DNA of 34,535 nt, taken from contig ATTF01000010.1 in assembly GCA_000419545.1 (NCBI GenBank), positions 3,723 to 38,257 on the forward strand, in the 5' to 3' direction. This document shows positions 1-7,633 of the stretch, in pieces; within the stretch, counting starts at the first letter, position 1, and each line of letters starts with the position of its first letter. This stretch comes from Candidatus Pelagibacter ubique HIMB058 (lineage in GTDB: Bacteria; Pseudomonadota; Alphaproteobacteria; Pelagibacterales; Pelagibacteraceae). A program made the translations under genes and the position numbers. The notes under the pieces were generated by a model. That model was not told the origin of the DNA and did not search any database. It saw only the letters and a list, made by a program, of their open reading frames with translations.

Positions 1-509
1 AAAAAGGAATATTTTTAGCATTTCAATATCCGTTAGAAATACCAGGAGTAAATACTAATGTTTTTTTAAGGACCTCTCTTAATTCAGTAAGAAAAGCTAG
101 AGGTGAAAAAGAATTAGACACATTAAGTTTTTTAAAACTAGTTAAAGAAAAATCATCCGAACTTGGAATTGATGAGAAATTTTTATCACGCCAATTAAAT
201 GTTGGATTTTCTGGAGGAGAAAAGAAAAAAAATGAAATTTTGCAAATGAAAATACTTCAGCCAAAACTTTCAATTTTAGATGAGACTGACTCAGGTTTAG
301 ATATAGATGCATTAAGAATTGTTGCTGACGGAGTTAACTCATATAAAAATAAAGAAAATGCTTTCCTAATCATAACTCATTATCAAAGGCTATTAGATTA
401 TATAAAGCCAGATTTTATACATGTTTTATCTAAAGGAAAAATTGTTAAGACCGGGAACGCAGATCTTGGAGTTGAGTTAGAGAAAACTGGTTACGCGAAT
501 TTTATTTAA
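1..509 (+). CDS. sufC: SufC, Fe-S assembly ATPase (5' truncated by window edge)
   Basis: ABC-type ATPase subunit of the SufBCD scaffold complex that builds Fe-S clusters in the cytoplasm. The reading frame is open from base 3 and the N-terminus with the Walker A lies outside the window. Visible in order: the Q-loop FQYP followed by LEIPGV, the SufC-type signature [15 protein letters not shown], Walker B with [12 protein letters not shown], and the switch histidine in [11 protein letters not shown]. The KKKNE variant of the ABC signature and the ETDSGLD sequence are diagnostic for SufC over transporter ATPases. The stop codon is immediately followed by the sufD start, so the two are translationally adjacent in the suf operon. 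Confidence 0.97.
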   Translation, partial: KGIFLAFQYPLEIPGVNTNVFLRTSLNSVRKARGEKELDTLSFLKLVKEKSSELGIDEKFLSRQLNVGFSGGEKKKNEILQMKILQPKLSILDETDSGLDIDALRIVADGVNSYKNKENAFLIITHYQRLLDYIKPDFIHVLSKGKIVKTGNADLGVELEKTGYANFI

Positions 510-1754
510 ATGAAAAATTTCTACGATTTCAAAGTTGACAACATTATAGGTCTTTCTTCAGAGGAAAAAGAATTTAGAAATAAAGAATTAGATTTATTCG
601 ATAAAAATGGGTTTCCAAATAAAAGAGAAGAGGCGTGGAAATTTACTGATCTTAATACAATTCTAAGTAAAAATTTTACCAATATCACCAACGATTATAT
701 CTCATTTAAAGAAAAAAAATTTGAATTAATCAAAGAGTTTGATCATAATTATTTATTTGTATTAGATGGAAAACTTATTTCAAACGAATTTAAGTTTGAG
801 GACAAAAACAAGGTTTCCATTAAAGAATATGACTATAAAAAACAAATATTCGTAAAAAATCAAAATTCTTTAAATCTACTTAATAATGCACTGGCTTCAG
901 GCGGCTATTCTCTGGAAATATCAAAAAATTATAAGTTTAAAAAGCCGTTAGTTGTTTACAATCATTTTTCTGAAAGCATTAAGGAACAAATTATAAGTTA
1001 TAAAAATTCATTAATTCTTAATGAAAATTCAGAAATAACAATTCTCAATTATACAGATGCTAACTCTAAAAATAATTTTTTTGTTAATTCTTTTGACTGC
1101 TTAAAATTAAAAAAAGATTCTAGCTTAAAAAATATTTTTATAAATAAGAATAGATGTAATTGTTATTTTCACAACTACCAAAAAAGTGATTTAGAGCATA
1201 ATACTACTTTAGATAATTATATTCTTTCTACTGGGCTTAAATTTAACAAAATGGATATTGAAATTAATTTGAATGAAGAACATGCTAAAAGTTCAGTTTT
1301 TTCAGCTCTTAGTCTTAGCAGCGATGAACATCAAGAAATTAAAAGTAGCTTAAATCATAATTCTAAAAATTGTCAAAGCTATCAAAAAATTAAAAATGTA
1401 TTAAATGATCAAAGCAGAGGAGTTTACCAAGGAAAAATTTTTGTTAAGCAAGAAGCTCAAAAAACTGATGCATATCAATTAAGCAAAGCTTTATTACTTA
1501 ATGACAATGCAGAATTTGATGCAAAACCAGAATTAGAAATCTACGCAGACGATGTGAAATGTTCTCACGGTTCTACATCAGGAAGCATAGATTTAGATTC
1601 AATTCATTATTTAAAATCGAGAGGGATTCCTGAAAAGAAAGCTTATCAAATGCTGATTAATGGTTTTTTATCAGAGATTTTAGAGAAATTACCTGAAGAT
1701 AATTTAAAGAAATTTTTAATAGAAAAGATAGGAAGACAAATTAATGGATATTAA
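510..1754 (+). CDS. sufD: SufD, Fe-S cluster assembly scaffold subunit
   Basis: SufBD-family protein of 414 aa that partners SufB and SufC in the cluster scaffold complex. The N-terminal part includes the NKREEAWKFTDL motif typical of SufD. The C-terminal beta-helix core carries the conserved stretch around DDVKCSHGSTSGSID (about residue 350), followed by YLKSRGIPEKKA. The start directly abuts the sufC stop and the 3' end overlaps sufS by 11 nt, indicating one polycistronic unit. SufB is presumably upstream of the window. Identity follows from the SufBD core plus its position between sufC and sufS. Confidence 0.95.
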   Translation: MKNFYDFKVDNIIGLSSEEKEFRNKELDLFDKNGFPNKREEAWKFTDLNTILSKNFTNITNDYISFKEKKFELIKEFDHNYLFVLDGKLISNEFKFEDKNKVSIKEYDYKKQIFVKNQNSLNLLNNALASGGYSLEISKNYKFKKPLVVYNHFSESIKEQIISYKNSLILNENSEITILNYTDANSKNNFFVNSFDCLKLKKDSSLKNIFINKNRCNCYFHNYQKSDLEHNTTLDNYILSTGLKFNKMDIEINLNEEHAKSSVFSALSLSSDEHQEIKSSLNHNSKNCQSYQKIKNVLNDQSRGVYQGKIFVKQEAQKTDAYQLSKALLLNDNAEFDAKPELEIYADDVKCSHGSTSGSIDLDSIHYLKSRGIPEKKAYQMLINGFLSEILEKLPEDNLKKFLIEKIGRQINGY

Positions 1755-2961
1755 AAATATCAAAAAAGAATTTCCAATTTTTAAACAAAAAATTAATGGT
1801 AAGCCTTTAGTTTATTTGGATAGTGCGAATTCATCACAAAAACCAAAAGTTGTAATAGATAAAATTTCAAGCTTTTATGAAATAGAATATTCTAATGTTG
1901 GAAGAAGTGTTCATACTCTCGCAGTTAAAGCGACAAATAGATTTGAAGCTACAAGAGATAAAATCCAAAAATATTTAAATGCTAAACACAGAGAGGAAAT
2001 TATATTTACTAAAGGCGCAACAGAAGCAATAAACTTAGTAGCATCGTCCTATGGAAAAAAATACATACAAGAAGGAGATGAAGTATTAATTACAGAGTTA
2101 GAACATCACTCTAATTATGTGCCTTGGAACTATTTAAGAACTGACAAAGGTGCAGTTATAAAATTTGCTAAAGTTAATGAGAATGGTGATGTTGAAATAG
2201 AGGAAATAAAAAAACTTATAACAAATAAAACAAAAATTATTGCAATCACCCACATTTCAAATGTTACTGGAGCAATTTTACCAATTACAAAAATTGTAGA
2301 TCTTGCAAAAGAAAAAAATATTCCAGTTTTAATTGATGGAACACAAGGTGCACCTCATTCTGAAATTGATATGCAGAGAATAGGATGTGATTTTTACGCA
2401 ATATCTTGCCACAAAATGTACGGTCCAAATGGTCTAGGTGTATTGTATATGAAAAAAAAATGGGTTGATGACTTACCTCCATATCAAGGGGGAGGAGGAA
2501 TGATTAATGAAGTAAAAAAAGATAATATTACTTTTGCTGATGCATATACAAAATTTGAAGCTGGAACAATGCAAACTGCTGAAGTAGTTGCATTTGCAGA
2601 AGCATTAAATTTTATTGAAGACATAGGTATAAAAAAAATAGCGTCTCATGAAAATGAAATTTTGCAATACGGATTAGAAAAATTAAGAAAAAATAATTCT
2701 GTAAATATTATTGGAGATCCAAAAGAAAGAGGATCGGTTTTGTGCTTTACTTTAAAAGGCATTCATCCTCACGACATTGCAACTATTTTAGATGATGATG
2801 GTGTAGCAATTAGAGCCGGACATCATTGTTGTCAAATATTACATGATAAGCTTGGTATACCAGCAACAGCAAGAGCTTCTATTGGAGTTTATAATGATAA
2901 AGAAGACATGGACAAATTATCAGACTCAATTAAAAATTGTCAGAAAATATTTCAAAATTAA
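1744..2961 (+). CDS. sufS: SufS, group II cysteine desulfurase
   Basis: PLP-dependent enzyme of 405 aa that takes sulfur from L-cysteine as an enzyme persulfide for Fe-S assembly. The PLP lysine is K224 in SCHKMYGPNGLGVLY, and the persulfide cysteine is C362 in RAGHHCCQ, close to E. coli SufS C364. Length and motifs are those of a complete SufS/CsdA enzyme. It overlaps the end of sufD and is followed without spacing by sufU, the expected sulfur acceptor. Confidence 0.97.
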   Translation: MDIKNIKKEFPIFKQKINGKPLVYLDSANSSQKPKVVIDKISSFYEIEYSNVGRSVHTLAVKATNRFEATRDKIQKYLNAKHREEIIFTKGATEAINLVASSYGKKYIQEGDEVLITELEHHSNYVPWNYLRTDKGAVIKFAKVNENGDVEIEEIKKLITNKTKIIAITHISNVTGAILPITKIVDLAKEKNIPVLIDGTQGAPHSEIDMQRIGCDFYAISCHKMYGPNGLGVLYMKKKWVDDLPPYQGGGGMINEVKKDNITFADAYTKFEAGTMQTAEVVAFAEALNFIEDIGIKKIASHENEILQYGLEKLRKNNSVNIIGDPKERGSVLCFTLKGIHPHDIATILDDDGVAIRAGHHCCQILHDKLGIPATARASIGVYNDKEDMDKLSDSIKNCQKIFQN

Positions 2962-3402
2962 ATGGATTTAAAAGAGTTATATCAAGAAATAATTATAGAC
3001 CATGGTAAGAATCCTAGAAACAAAGGTAAGTGCGATGGATATACCAACGATGCAAAAGCTCACAATCCTTTATGTGGTGATAAAGTTCATATTTATTTGA
3101 AGCTTAATAAGGATAAAGAAATTGAAGATTTAAGTTTTGAGGGAGAAGGTTGTGCAATCTCATTAGCATCAGCATCTATTTTGACTGAAACAGTAAAAGG
3201 AAAAGATTTATCTTTTTTGAAGAAAATAAATGAAGATTTTCTTAACATGATTAAGAATAAAGCAAAAATTACAATTAATAGTCTTTCAGAGGATCAGAAA
3301 ACAACAATTTCATCTTTGTCTGGAGTGCAAGAGTTTCCAATGAGGGTTAAATGCGCAACAATGGCTTGGCATACTTGTTTGTCAGCAGTAGAGAAAAAAT
3401 GA
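2962..3402 (+). CDS. sufU: SufU-type sulfur-transfer protein (IscU-like fold)
   Basis: Protein of 146 aa with the SufU arrangement of ligand cysteines: C38 in NPLCGDKV, C64 in GEGCAISLASAS, and C131 in RVKCATMAWHT. The extra segment before the last cysteine (about residues 97-118) fits SufU rather than IscU. In known SufU systems the protein is a Zn-bound acceptor of persulfide sulfur from SufS; that role is inferred here from adjacency to sufS. The start abuts the sufS stop and the end overlaps sufT by ATGA. No SufE-like gene is visible in this part of the operon. Confidence 0.92.
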   Translation: MDLKELYQEIIIDHGKNPRNKGKCDGYTNDAKAHNPLCGDKVHIYLKLNKDKEIEDLSFEGEGCAISLASASILTETVKGKDLSFLKKINEDFLNMIKNKAKITINSLSEDQKTTISSLSGVQEFPMRVKCATMAWHTCLSAVEKK

Positions 3403-3701
3403 GTGAATTAAAAAACAAAATAGTTGCAGAAATTAAAAAGATTTATGATCCTGAAATACCGGTCAATATTTATGAGCTTGGGCTTATTTACAAAATAGAA
3501 ATCAGTGATAAAAAAAAAGTAAACATAGAAATGACTTTGACCTCACCAAACTGTCCTGTTGCTGAAAGTTTGCCTAAAATGGTAAAAGATAATGTATTAA
3601 AAATTAAAGAAGTTTCTGACGTTGATTTAAAATTAGTGTGGAGTCCTCCTTGGACTAAAGATATGATGTCAGAGGCAGCGAAATTAGAATTAAATTTATG
3701 A
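3399..3701 (+). CDS. sufT: SufT / MIP18-family (DUF59) Fe-S maturation protein
   Basis: Small DUF59 protein of 100 aa with the family features YDPEIPVNIYELGLIY near the N-terminus, TLTSPNCPVAE in the middle, and VWSPPWTKDMMSE at the end. SufT/MIP18 proteins help deliver or mature Fe-S clusters; a specific client cannot be told from sequence. I place the start at the ATG at 3399, which overlaps the sufU stop as ATGA, rather than at an upstream ATG at 3351 that would force 52 nt of out-of-frame overlap with conserved sufU sequence. It ends in a 4-nt overlap with sufA. Confidence 0.93.
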   Translation: MSELKNKIVAEIKKIYDPEIPVNIYELGLIYKIEISDKKKVNIEMTLTSPNCPVAESLPKMVKDNVLKIKEVSDVDLKLVWSPPWTKDMMSEAAKLELNL

Positions 3702-4033
3702 GCGAACAAGTAATAAAATTAAGTATAAATGCAGCTGAAAGAATTAAAGAAATTATGTCTAAGGCAGAAGACAAAGCTATTGGTGTAAGAGTTGGTGTTA
3801 AGTCAGGAGGTTGTGCGGGAATGTCTTATGTGATGGAATATGCTAAAGATATTAAACCTAATGAAGAAGTTATAGAGGAGAAGGGTGTAAAGGTTCTGAT
3901 TGATCCAAAAGCAATTATGTATCTTTTAGGAACAGAAATGGATTACAAGAAAGAACAATTTTCCTCTCAATTCATATTTAAAAATCCAAACGAAACTGAG
4001 CGTTGCGGTTGCGGCGAGTCTTTTAAAGTTTAG
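3698..4033 (+). CDS. sufA: SufA/ErpA/IscA-family A-type Fe-S carrier
   Basis: HesB/IscA-fold protein of 111 aa with the three conserved cluster-ligand cysteines: C39 in SGGCAGMSY and C103 and C105 in the terminal CGCGESF motif. A-type carriers receive clusters from the scaffold and pass them to target apoproteins. It is the last gene of the suf operon. Its stop overlaps the glnA stop on the other strand by 4 nt (bases TTAG), leaving no room for a separate terminator. SufA, ErpA and IscA are not separable by motif alone; operon position favours SufA. Confidence 0.93.
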   Translation: MSEQVIKLSINAAERIKEIMSKAEDKAIGVRVGVKSGGCAGMSYVMEYAKDIKPNEEVIEEKGVKVLIDPKAIMYLLGTEMDYKKEQFSSQFIFKNPNETERCGCGESFKV

Positions 4034-5436
4034 CCGCTATAATACATCTCAAATTCAATTGGATGTGGTGTATGCTCAAATTTATAGATTTCTTGGAACT
4101 TTAACTCAATGTAAGCATCGATCTGATCATCGGTAAATACTCCACCTTCAGTTAAAAACTTTCTATCTTTATCAAGACTTTGCATTGCCTCTCTTAAAGA
4201 ACCACAAACTGTAGGAAGTTTTTTTACCTCATCTTCAGATAAAGAGTATAAATCTTGATCGAAAGCTTTGCCTGGATCTATTTTATTTTTAATTCCATCT
4301 ATTCCAGCCATGAGCATTGATGCAAAAGTTAAGTAAGGATTACCAGCAGCATCTGGAAATCTAATTTCCATTCTTGCAGCCTTTGGATTCATAATCACTG
4401 GTATTCTACATGACGCTGATCTGTTTCTTGCAGAGTAAGCTAATATCACTGGTGCTTCAAAACCAGGTATTAAACGCTTGTAACTGTTAGTGGTAGCATT
4501 TGCAAAGGCGTTGATCGCTTTAGCATGTTTTAAAATTCCACCTATGTAGTATAAAGCTTCTTTAGATAATCCTGCGTACTCTTTACCCATAAATAATGGT
4601 GTGTTACCTTTCCAAATAGATTGGTGGCAGTGCATTCCTGAACCATTGTCTCCTTTTACTGGTTTAGGCATAAACGTAGCTGTTTTTCCAAAAGAATGAG
4701 TTACCATTTGAACAGCGTATTTATAAAGCTGAACATTGTCTGCCATGTTTGTTAAAGTACCAAAGTACATACCTAATTCATGTTGACTTGGCGCTACCTC
4801 GTGGTGGTGTTTCTCAACTTTTACACCCATATCTTTAAGAGCTTTTAAATATTCACCTCTCATGTCTTGAGCGCTATCAACTGGAGGTACAGGAAAGTAA
4901 CCACCTTTAATTCCTGGTCTATGTCCCATGTTACCATTTTCATATTTTTTGCCAGTATTGTAAGGACCCTCTGAGCTATCAATGCTAAAACTCGTTTCGT
5001 TCATGTCATTTTTAAATCTTACATCATCAAAAACAAAAAATTCTGGCTCAGGTCCAAAGTATGACTTATCGCCGATACCAGATTTTTTTAGATACTCTTC
5101 TGCTTTTTTTGCAGTTCCCCTTGGATCTCTTCCATAAGGATCTTTTTTAACTGCATCTAGAATATCGCAAAATATATTTACTGTAGTGTGAGAGTTAAAC
5201 GGATCAATAATTGGTCTTGCCAAGTCTGGCTTTAAAATCATATCTGACTCATTTATTGCCTTCCAGCCGGCGATAGATGAGCCGTCAAAAAACACACCTT
5301 TTTCAAGCATGTCTTCATCAACTACTGTTGAGTCCATTGTAAGATGTTGAAGTTTACCTTTTGGATCTGTAAATCTTAAGTCAACAAATTCAACTTGTTT
5401 GTCTTTAATTAGCTTTAAAACGTCTTTTGAACTCAT
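4030..5436 (-). CDS. glnA: Glutamine synthetase, type I
   Basis: ATP-dependent ligation of ammonia to glutamate, the main ammonium assimilation step, in the cytoplasm. At 468 aa it has the full GSI length. Motifs include the DGSSIAGW segment near residue 51, the NGSGMHCHQS catalytic region near 264, the RNRSASCRIP segment near 338, and MEIRFPDAAGNPY near 356. The adenylylation-type tyrosine is present as Y397 in FDQDLYSLS, the same number as in E. coli GlnA. It is transcribed against the suf operon with a 4-nt stop overlap. It is one of the few genes here with a clear Shine-Dalgarno sequence. Confidence 0.98.
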   Translation of the reverse strand: MSSKDVLKLIKDKQVEFVDLRFTDPKGKLQHLTMDSTVVDEDMLEKGVFFDGSSIAGWKAINESDMILKPDLARPIIDPFNSHTTVNIFCDILDAVKKDPYGRDPRGTAKKAEEYLKKSGIGDKSYFGPEPEFFVFDDVRFKNDMNETSFSIDSSEGPYNTGKKYENGNMGHRPGIKGGYFPVPPVDSAQDMRGEYLKALKDMGVKVEKHHHEVAPSQHELGMYFGTLTNMADNVQLYKYAVQMVTHSFGKTATFMPKPVKGDNGSGMHCHQSIWKGNTPLFMGKEYAGLSKEALYYIGGILKHAKAINAFANATTNSYKRLIPGFEAPVILAYSARNRSASCRIPVIMNPKAARMEIRFPDAAGNPYLTFASMLMAGIDGIKNKIDPGKAFDQDLYSLSEDEVKKLPTVCGSLREAMQSLDKDRKFLTEGGVFTDDQIDAYIELKFQEIYKFEHTPHPIEFEMYYSG

Positions 5437-5443
5437 TAATTTT

Positions 5444-5448
5444 CTCCT
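5444..5448 (-). promoter_or_regulatory. Strong ribosome binding site of glnA
   Basis: On the minus strand AGGAG lies 7 nt before the glnA ATG. Most genes in this window start without a recognisable Shine-Dalgarno, so this one stands out and fixes the glnA start. Confidence 0.8.
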
Positions 5449-5565
5449 AAATTCTATTTGTATTGTTAATTCTAAAGAGACGTATATATAATGCCTTATT
5501 CATTAGTATAATTAATTACAAATATCAGCTATGCATTTAATACATATATACAATTCATAATTGCA

Positions 5566-6459
5566 ATGAGGGAGGCAAACGTAAAGGATTTATCGTTGTT
5601 ACTTTTATTAGGGGTTATTTGGGGTTCATCTTTTTTTAATATCAAAATAGCAACTTACTCTTATGAACCTTTCACTTTAGCTTTAGTACGAGTAATATTT
5701 GCAAGTATTCCATTATATTTACTGTGTAAATTTCAAAAAATAAAAATTGAAGCCTTTAGTAATAATTGGTTTTGGTATGCACTAATAGGACTTTGTAATA
5801 TTGCAATACCATTTGTGCTTATAGCAATAGGAACAGCAAAGATAAATAGTTACTTAGCTGCAATTTTAATGAGCACCACTCCTTTAAGCGGTTCAATACT
5901 TGCTCATATTTTTATTAAAGATGAAAAATTATCTTTTCTAAAATTCCTTGGAGTATCAATAGGGTTTAGTGGAATTATCCTATTATTTTTTGATAAAGTT
6001 GTAATTAATAGTGAAAATTATATTTACGCGCTTATTACAATATTAGGTTCAACATTTTACTGCATTGGAGGTTTATTAACTCTTAAACTAAAAAATAGAA
6101 TTAATGAAAACGTTACAACTTCGACAACATTATGGTCAGTAATTTTTTTATTACCTTTTTCTTTATTATTCGAAGCTCCTTGGAACTCTAATCCTACATT
6201 AGAATCCACGGTTTCATTACTATACTTAGGTGTGATAGCAACTGGATTAGCTTGGTTGATTAGATTTAGAATATTAACGGTTAATGGTTTAGTTTTTCAG
6301 ACGCAAGTAGCATATTTAATACCAATTTTTGGAATAATTTTTGGATATTTTTTAATGAACGAAGTTATTACTTGGAGAGTAATTGTTTCACTAGTAATAA
6401 TATTAATAGGTATTTATATTTTTAAAAAAAATAACAAAAGTGTAAATAATGGGAAATGA
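5566..6459 (+). CDS. EamA/DMT-superfamily permease
   Basis: Integral membrane protein of 297 aa with about ten hydrophobic segments in two EamA repeats. The first opens with LLLLLGVIWGSSFFNIK and the second around residues 150-290. These are the usual length and layout of drug/metabolite transporter superfamily exporters, for which amino acids or related metabolites are common substrates; the substrate here cannot be told. The end overlaps the following sugar-phosphate transferase by 11 nt, so they are probably co-transcribed. Start choice is slightly uncertain: a GGGAGG sequence lies inside the first codons (5570-5575) rather than before the ATG. Confidence 0.88.
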   Translation: MREANVKDLSLLLLLGVIWGSSFFNIKIATYSYEPFTLALVRVIFASIPLYLLCKFQKIKIEAFSNNWFWYALIGLCNIAIPFVLIAIGTAKINSYLAAILMSTTPLSGSILAHIFIKDEKLSFLKFLGVSIGFSGIILLFFDKVVINSENYIYALITILGSTFYCIGGLLTLKLKNRINENVTTSTTLWSVIFLLPFSLLFEAPWNSNPTLESTVSLLYLGVIATGLAWLIRFRILTVNGLVFQTQVAYLIPIFGIIFGYFLMNEVITWRVIVSLVIILIGIYIFKKNNKSVNNGK

Positions 6460-7510
6460 ATCAATTGAATTAAGTTTTTTATCAATTTTTACTTTAATTA
6501 CTTTTTTTATATTTTTATTTGTAAGCAAATATTCTTTTAAATTTAAGAGTGGTATACTTTTAGATAAAGATTTTTCTAAACCACAAGCTTTCCATCATTC
6601 AGCAATTTCAAGAAGTGGGGGCATAGCCGGAATAATATCAATTAATATATTTTTGATTATCTATTATCTACTTTATTCAAATTTTTTATTAGATTATTTT
6701 TTAATATCAAATTTAATGTTTATTATTGGTTTTTTAGATGATGTAAAAATTAACATAAGCCCATCAAAAAGATTAGTTTTGATGATTTTATTTTTACTAA
6801 TCTTAATTCATTTTGTTCCAATCAAAATATTAAATATTGATGTACCATTGTTGTCATCGTTTTTGAAAAATGACATTTTTTCAAGTTTATTTTTATTATT
6901 ATGTTTTTTGTTTGTTGTTAATGGTGCTAATTTAATAGATGGATTTAACGGTTTACTTGCTATTAATTTAATAATTATAAATATAATTTTAACTTACATT
7001 AATATTCAAAACGTAAATATTGAGTTATCTTTTTTTATAATTGCCCAGATAGTTATTTTGCTATCTTTTTTATTATTTAATTTTCCAAATGCTAAAATTT
7101 TCTTAGGAGACAGCGGGTCTTATCTTTTCGGTTCACTTACAGCCTTAAACACAATTATGACGAATAATTTAAATCCAAATTATTCATCATTTTTTTTCTG
7201 CATTTTGTTATTTTACATTTTTTTTGAGGTGTTTTTCTCTTTCATAAGAAAAGTTTTCCAAAAAAAATCACCAGTTCATCCAGATAATAAACACCTTCAT
7301 ATGTTAATGTTTAAAAAAATTTCTATTAAATTTGGTAGAAATAATGGAAATTACATAAACTCTGTTGTAATCAACATTGTTTATTCTGCTCTAACAGTGC
7401 CAGCTATTTTATTTGCAAAAGATCCTTTAATATGCAGATTTTGGTTTTTCTTTTTAATTGTAATTTATTTGCTTATTTATTCCAGACTTTATCGTTTAAC
7501 AAAAAATTAA
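6449..7510 (+). CDS. Polyprenyl-phosphate sugar-1-phosphate transferase, WecA/MraY family (GT4)
   Basis: Multi-pass membrane enzyme of 353 aa. Family motifs are present in order: the Mg-binding pair D97-D98 in GFLDDVK, NLIDGFNGL near 161, FLGDSGSYLFGSL near 218, and the histidine motif HPDNKHLHM near 277. Such enzymes transfer a sugar-1-phosphate from a UDP-sugar to undecaprenyl phosphate at the inner membrane, starting O-antigen or other surface polysaccharides (WecA) or peptidoglycan lipid I (MraY). The histidine motif resembles the WecA side more, and MraY would normally lie in the mur-fts cluster. The exact sugar is unknown. Confidence 0.87.
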   Translation: MGNESIELSFLSIFTLITFFIFLFVSKYSFKFKSGILLDKDFSKPQAFHHSAISRSGGIAGIISINIFLIIYYLLYSNFLLDYFLISNLMFIIGFLDDVKINISPSKRLVLMILFLLILIHFVPIKILNIDVPLLSSFLKNDIFSSLFLLLCFLFVVNGANLIDGFNGLLAINLIIINIILTYINIQNVNIELSFFIIAQIVILLSFLLFNFPNAKIFLGDSGSYLFGSLTALNTIMTNNLNPNYSSFFFCILLFYIFFEVFFSFIRKVFQKKSPVHPDNKHLHMLMFKKISIKFGRNNGNYINSVVINIVYSALTVPAILFAKDPLICRFWFFFLIVIYLLIYSRLYRLTKN

Positions 7511-7539
7511 ATTAATATATAAAGTGTCGATTATTAATT

Positions 7540-7624
7540 GGGCAAGTGGCGGAATTGGTATACGCGCTGGTCTTAGAAACCAGTGCCGCAAGGCTTAAGA
7601 GTTCGAGTCTCTTCTTGCCCACCA
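7540..7624 (+). tRNA. tRNA-Leu, anticodon UAG
   Basis: Complete cloverleaf: acceptor GGGCAAG (7540-7546) pairs with CTTGCCC (7614-7620). The anticodon stem CTGGT/ACCAG (7567-7571, 7579-7583) encloses the loop CTTAGAA with anticodon TAG at 7574-7576. There is a long variable arm as in class II tRNAs, and a T-arm AAGAG/CTCTT around TTCGAGT. The discriminator A and an encoded CCA (7622-7624) follow. It decodes CUN leucine codons. The tig start codon lies only 9 nt past the CCA. Confidence 0.97.
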
Positions 7625-7633
7625 TAAAAAATT

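Noticed and set aside
5437-5565. Glutamine riboswitch or other leader RNA before glnA
   Set aside because: I could not find conserved riboswitch core sequences or stable paired stems, only AT-rich DNA and a Shine-Dalgarno.
6449-7510. Calling the sugar-phosphate transferase MraY
   Set aside because: The HPDNKHLH-type motif and the position outside a mur-fts cluster fit WecA-like enzymes better.
5437-7624. Genomic island integrated at tRNA-Leu
   Set aside because: No integrase, no direct repeat of the tRNA 3' end was noticed, and the two upstream genes show base use like their neighbours.
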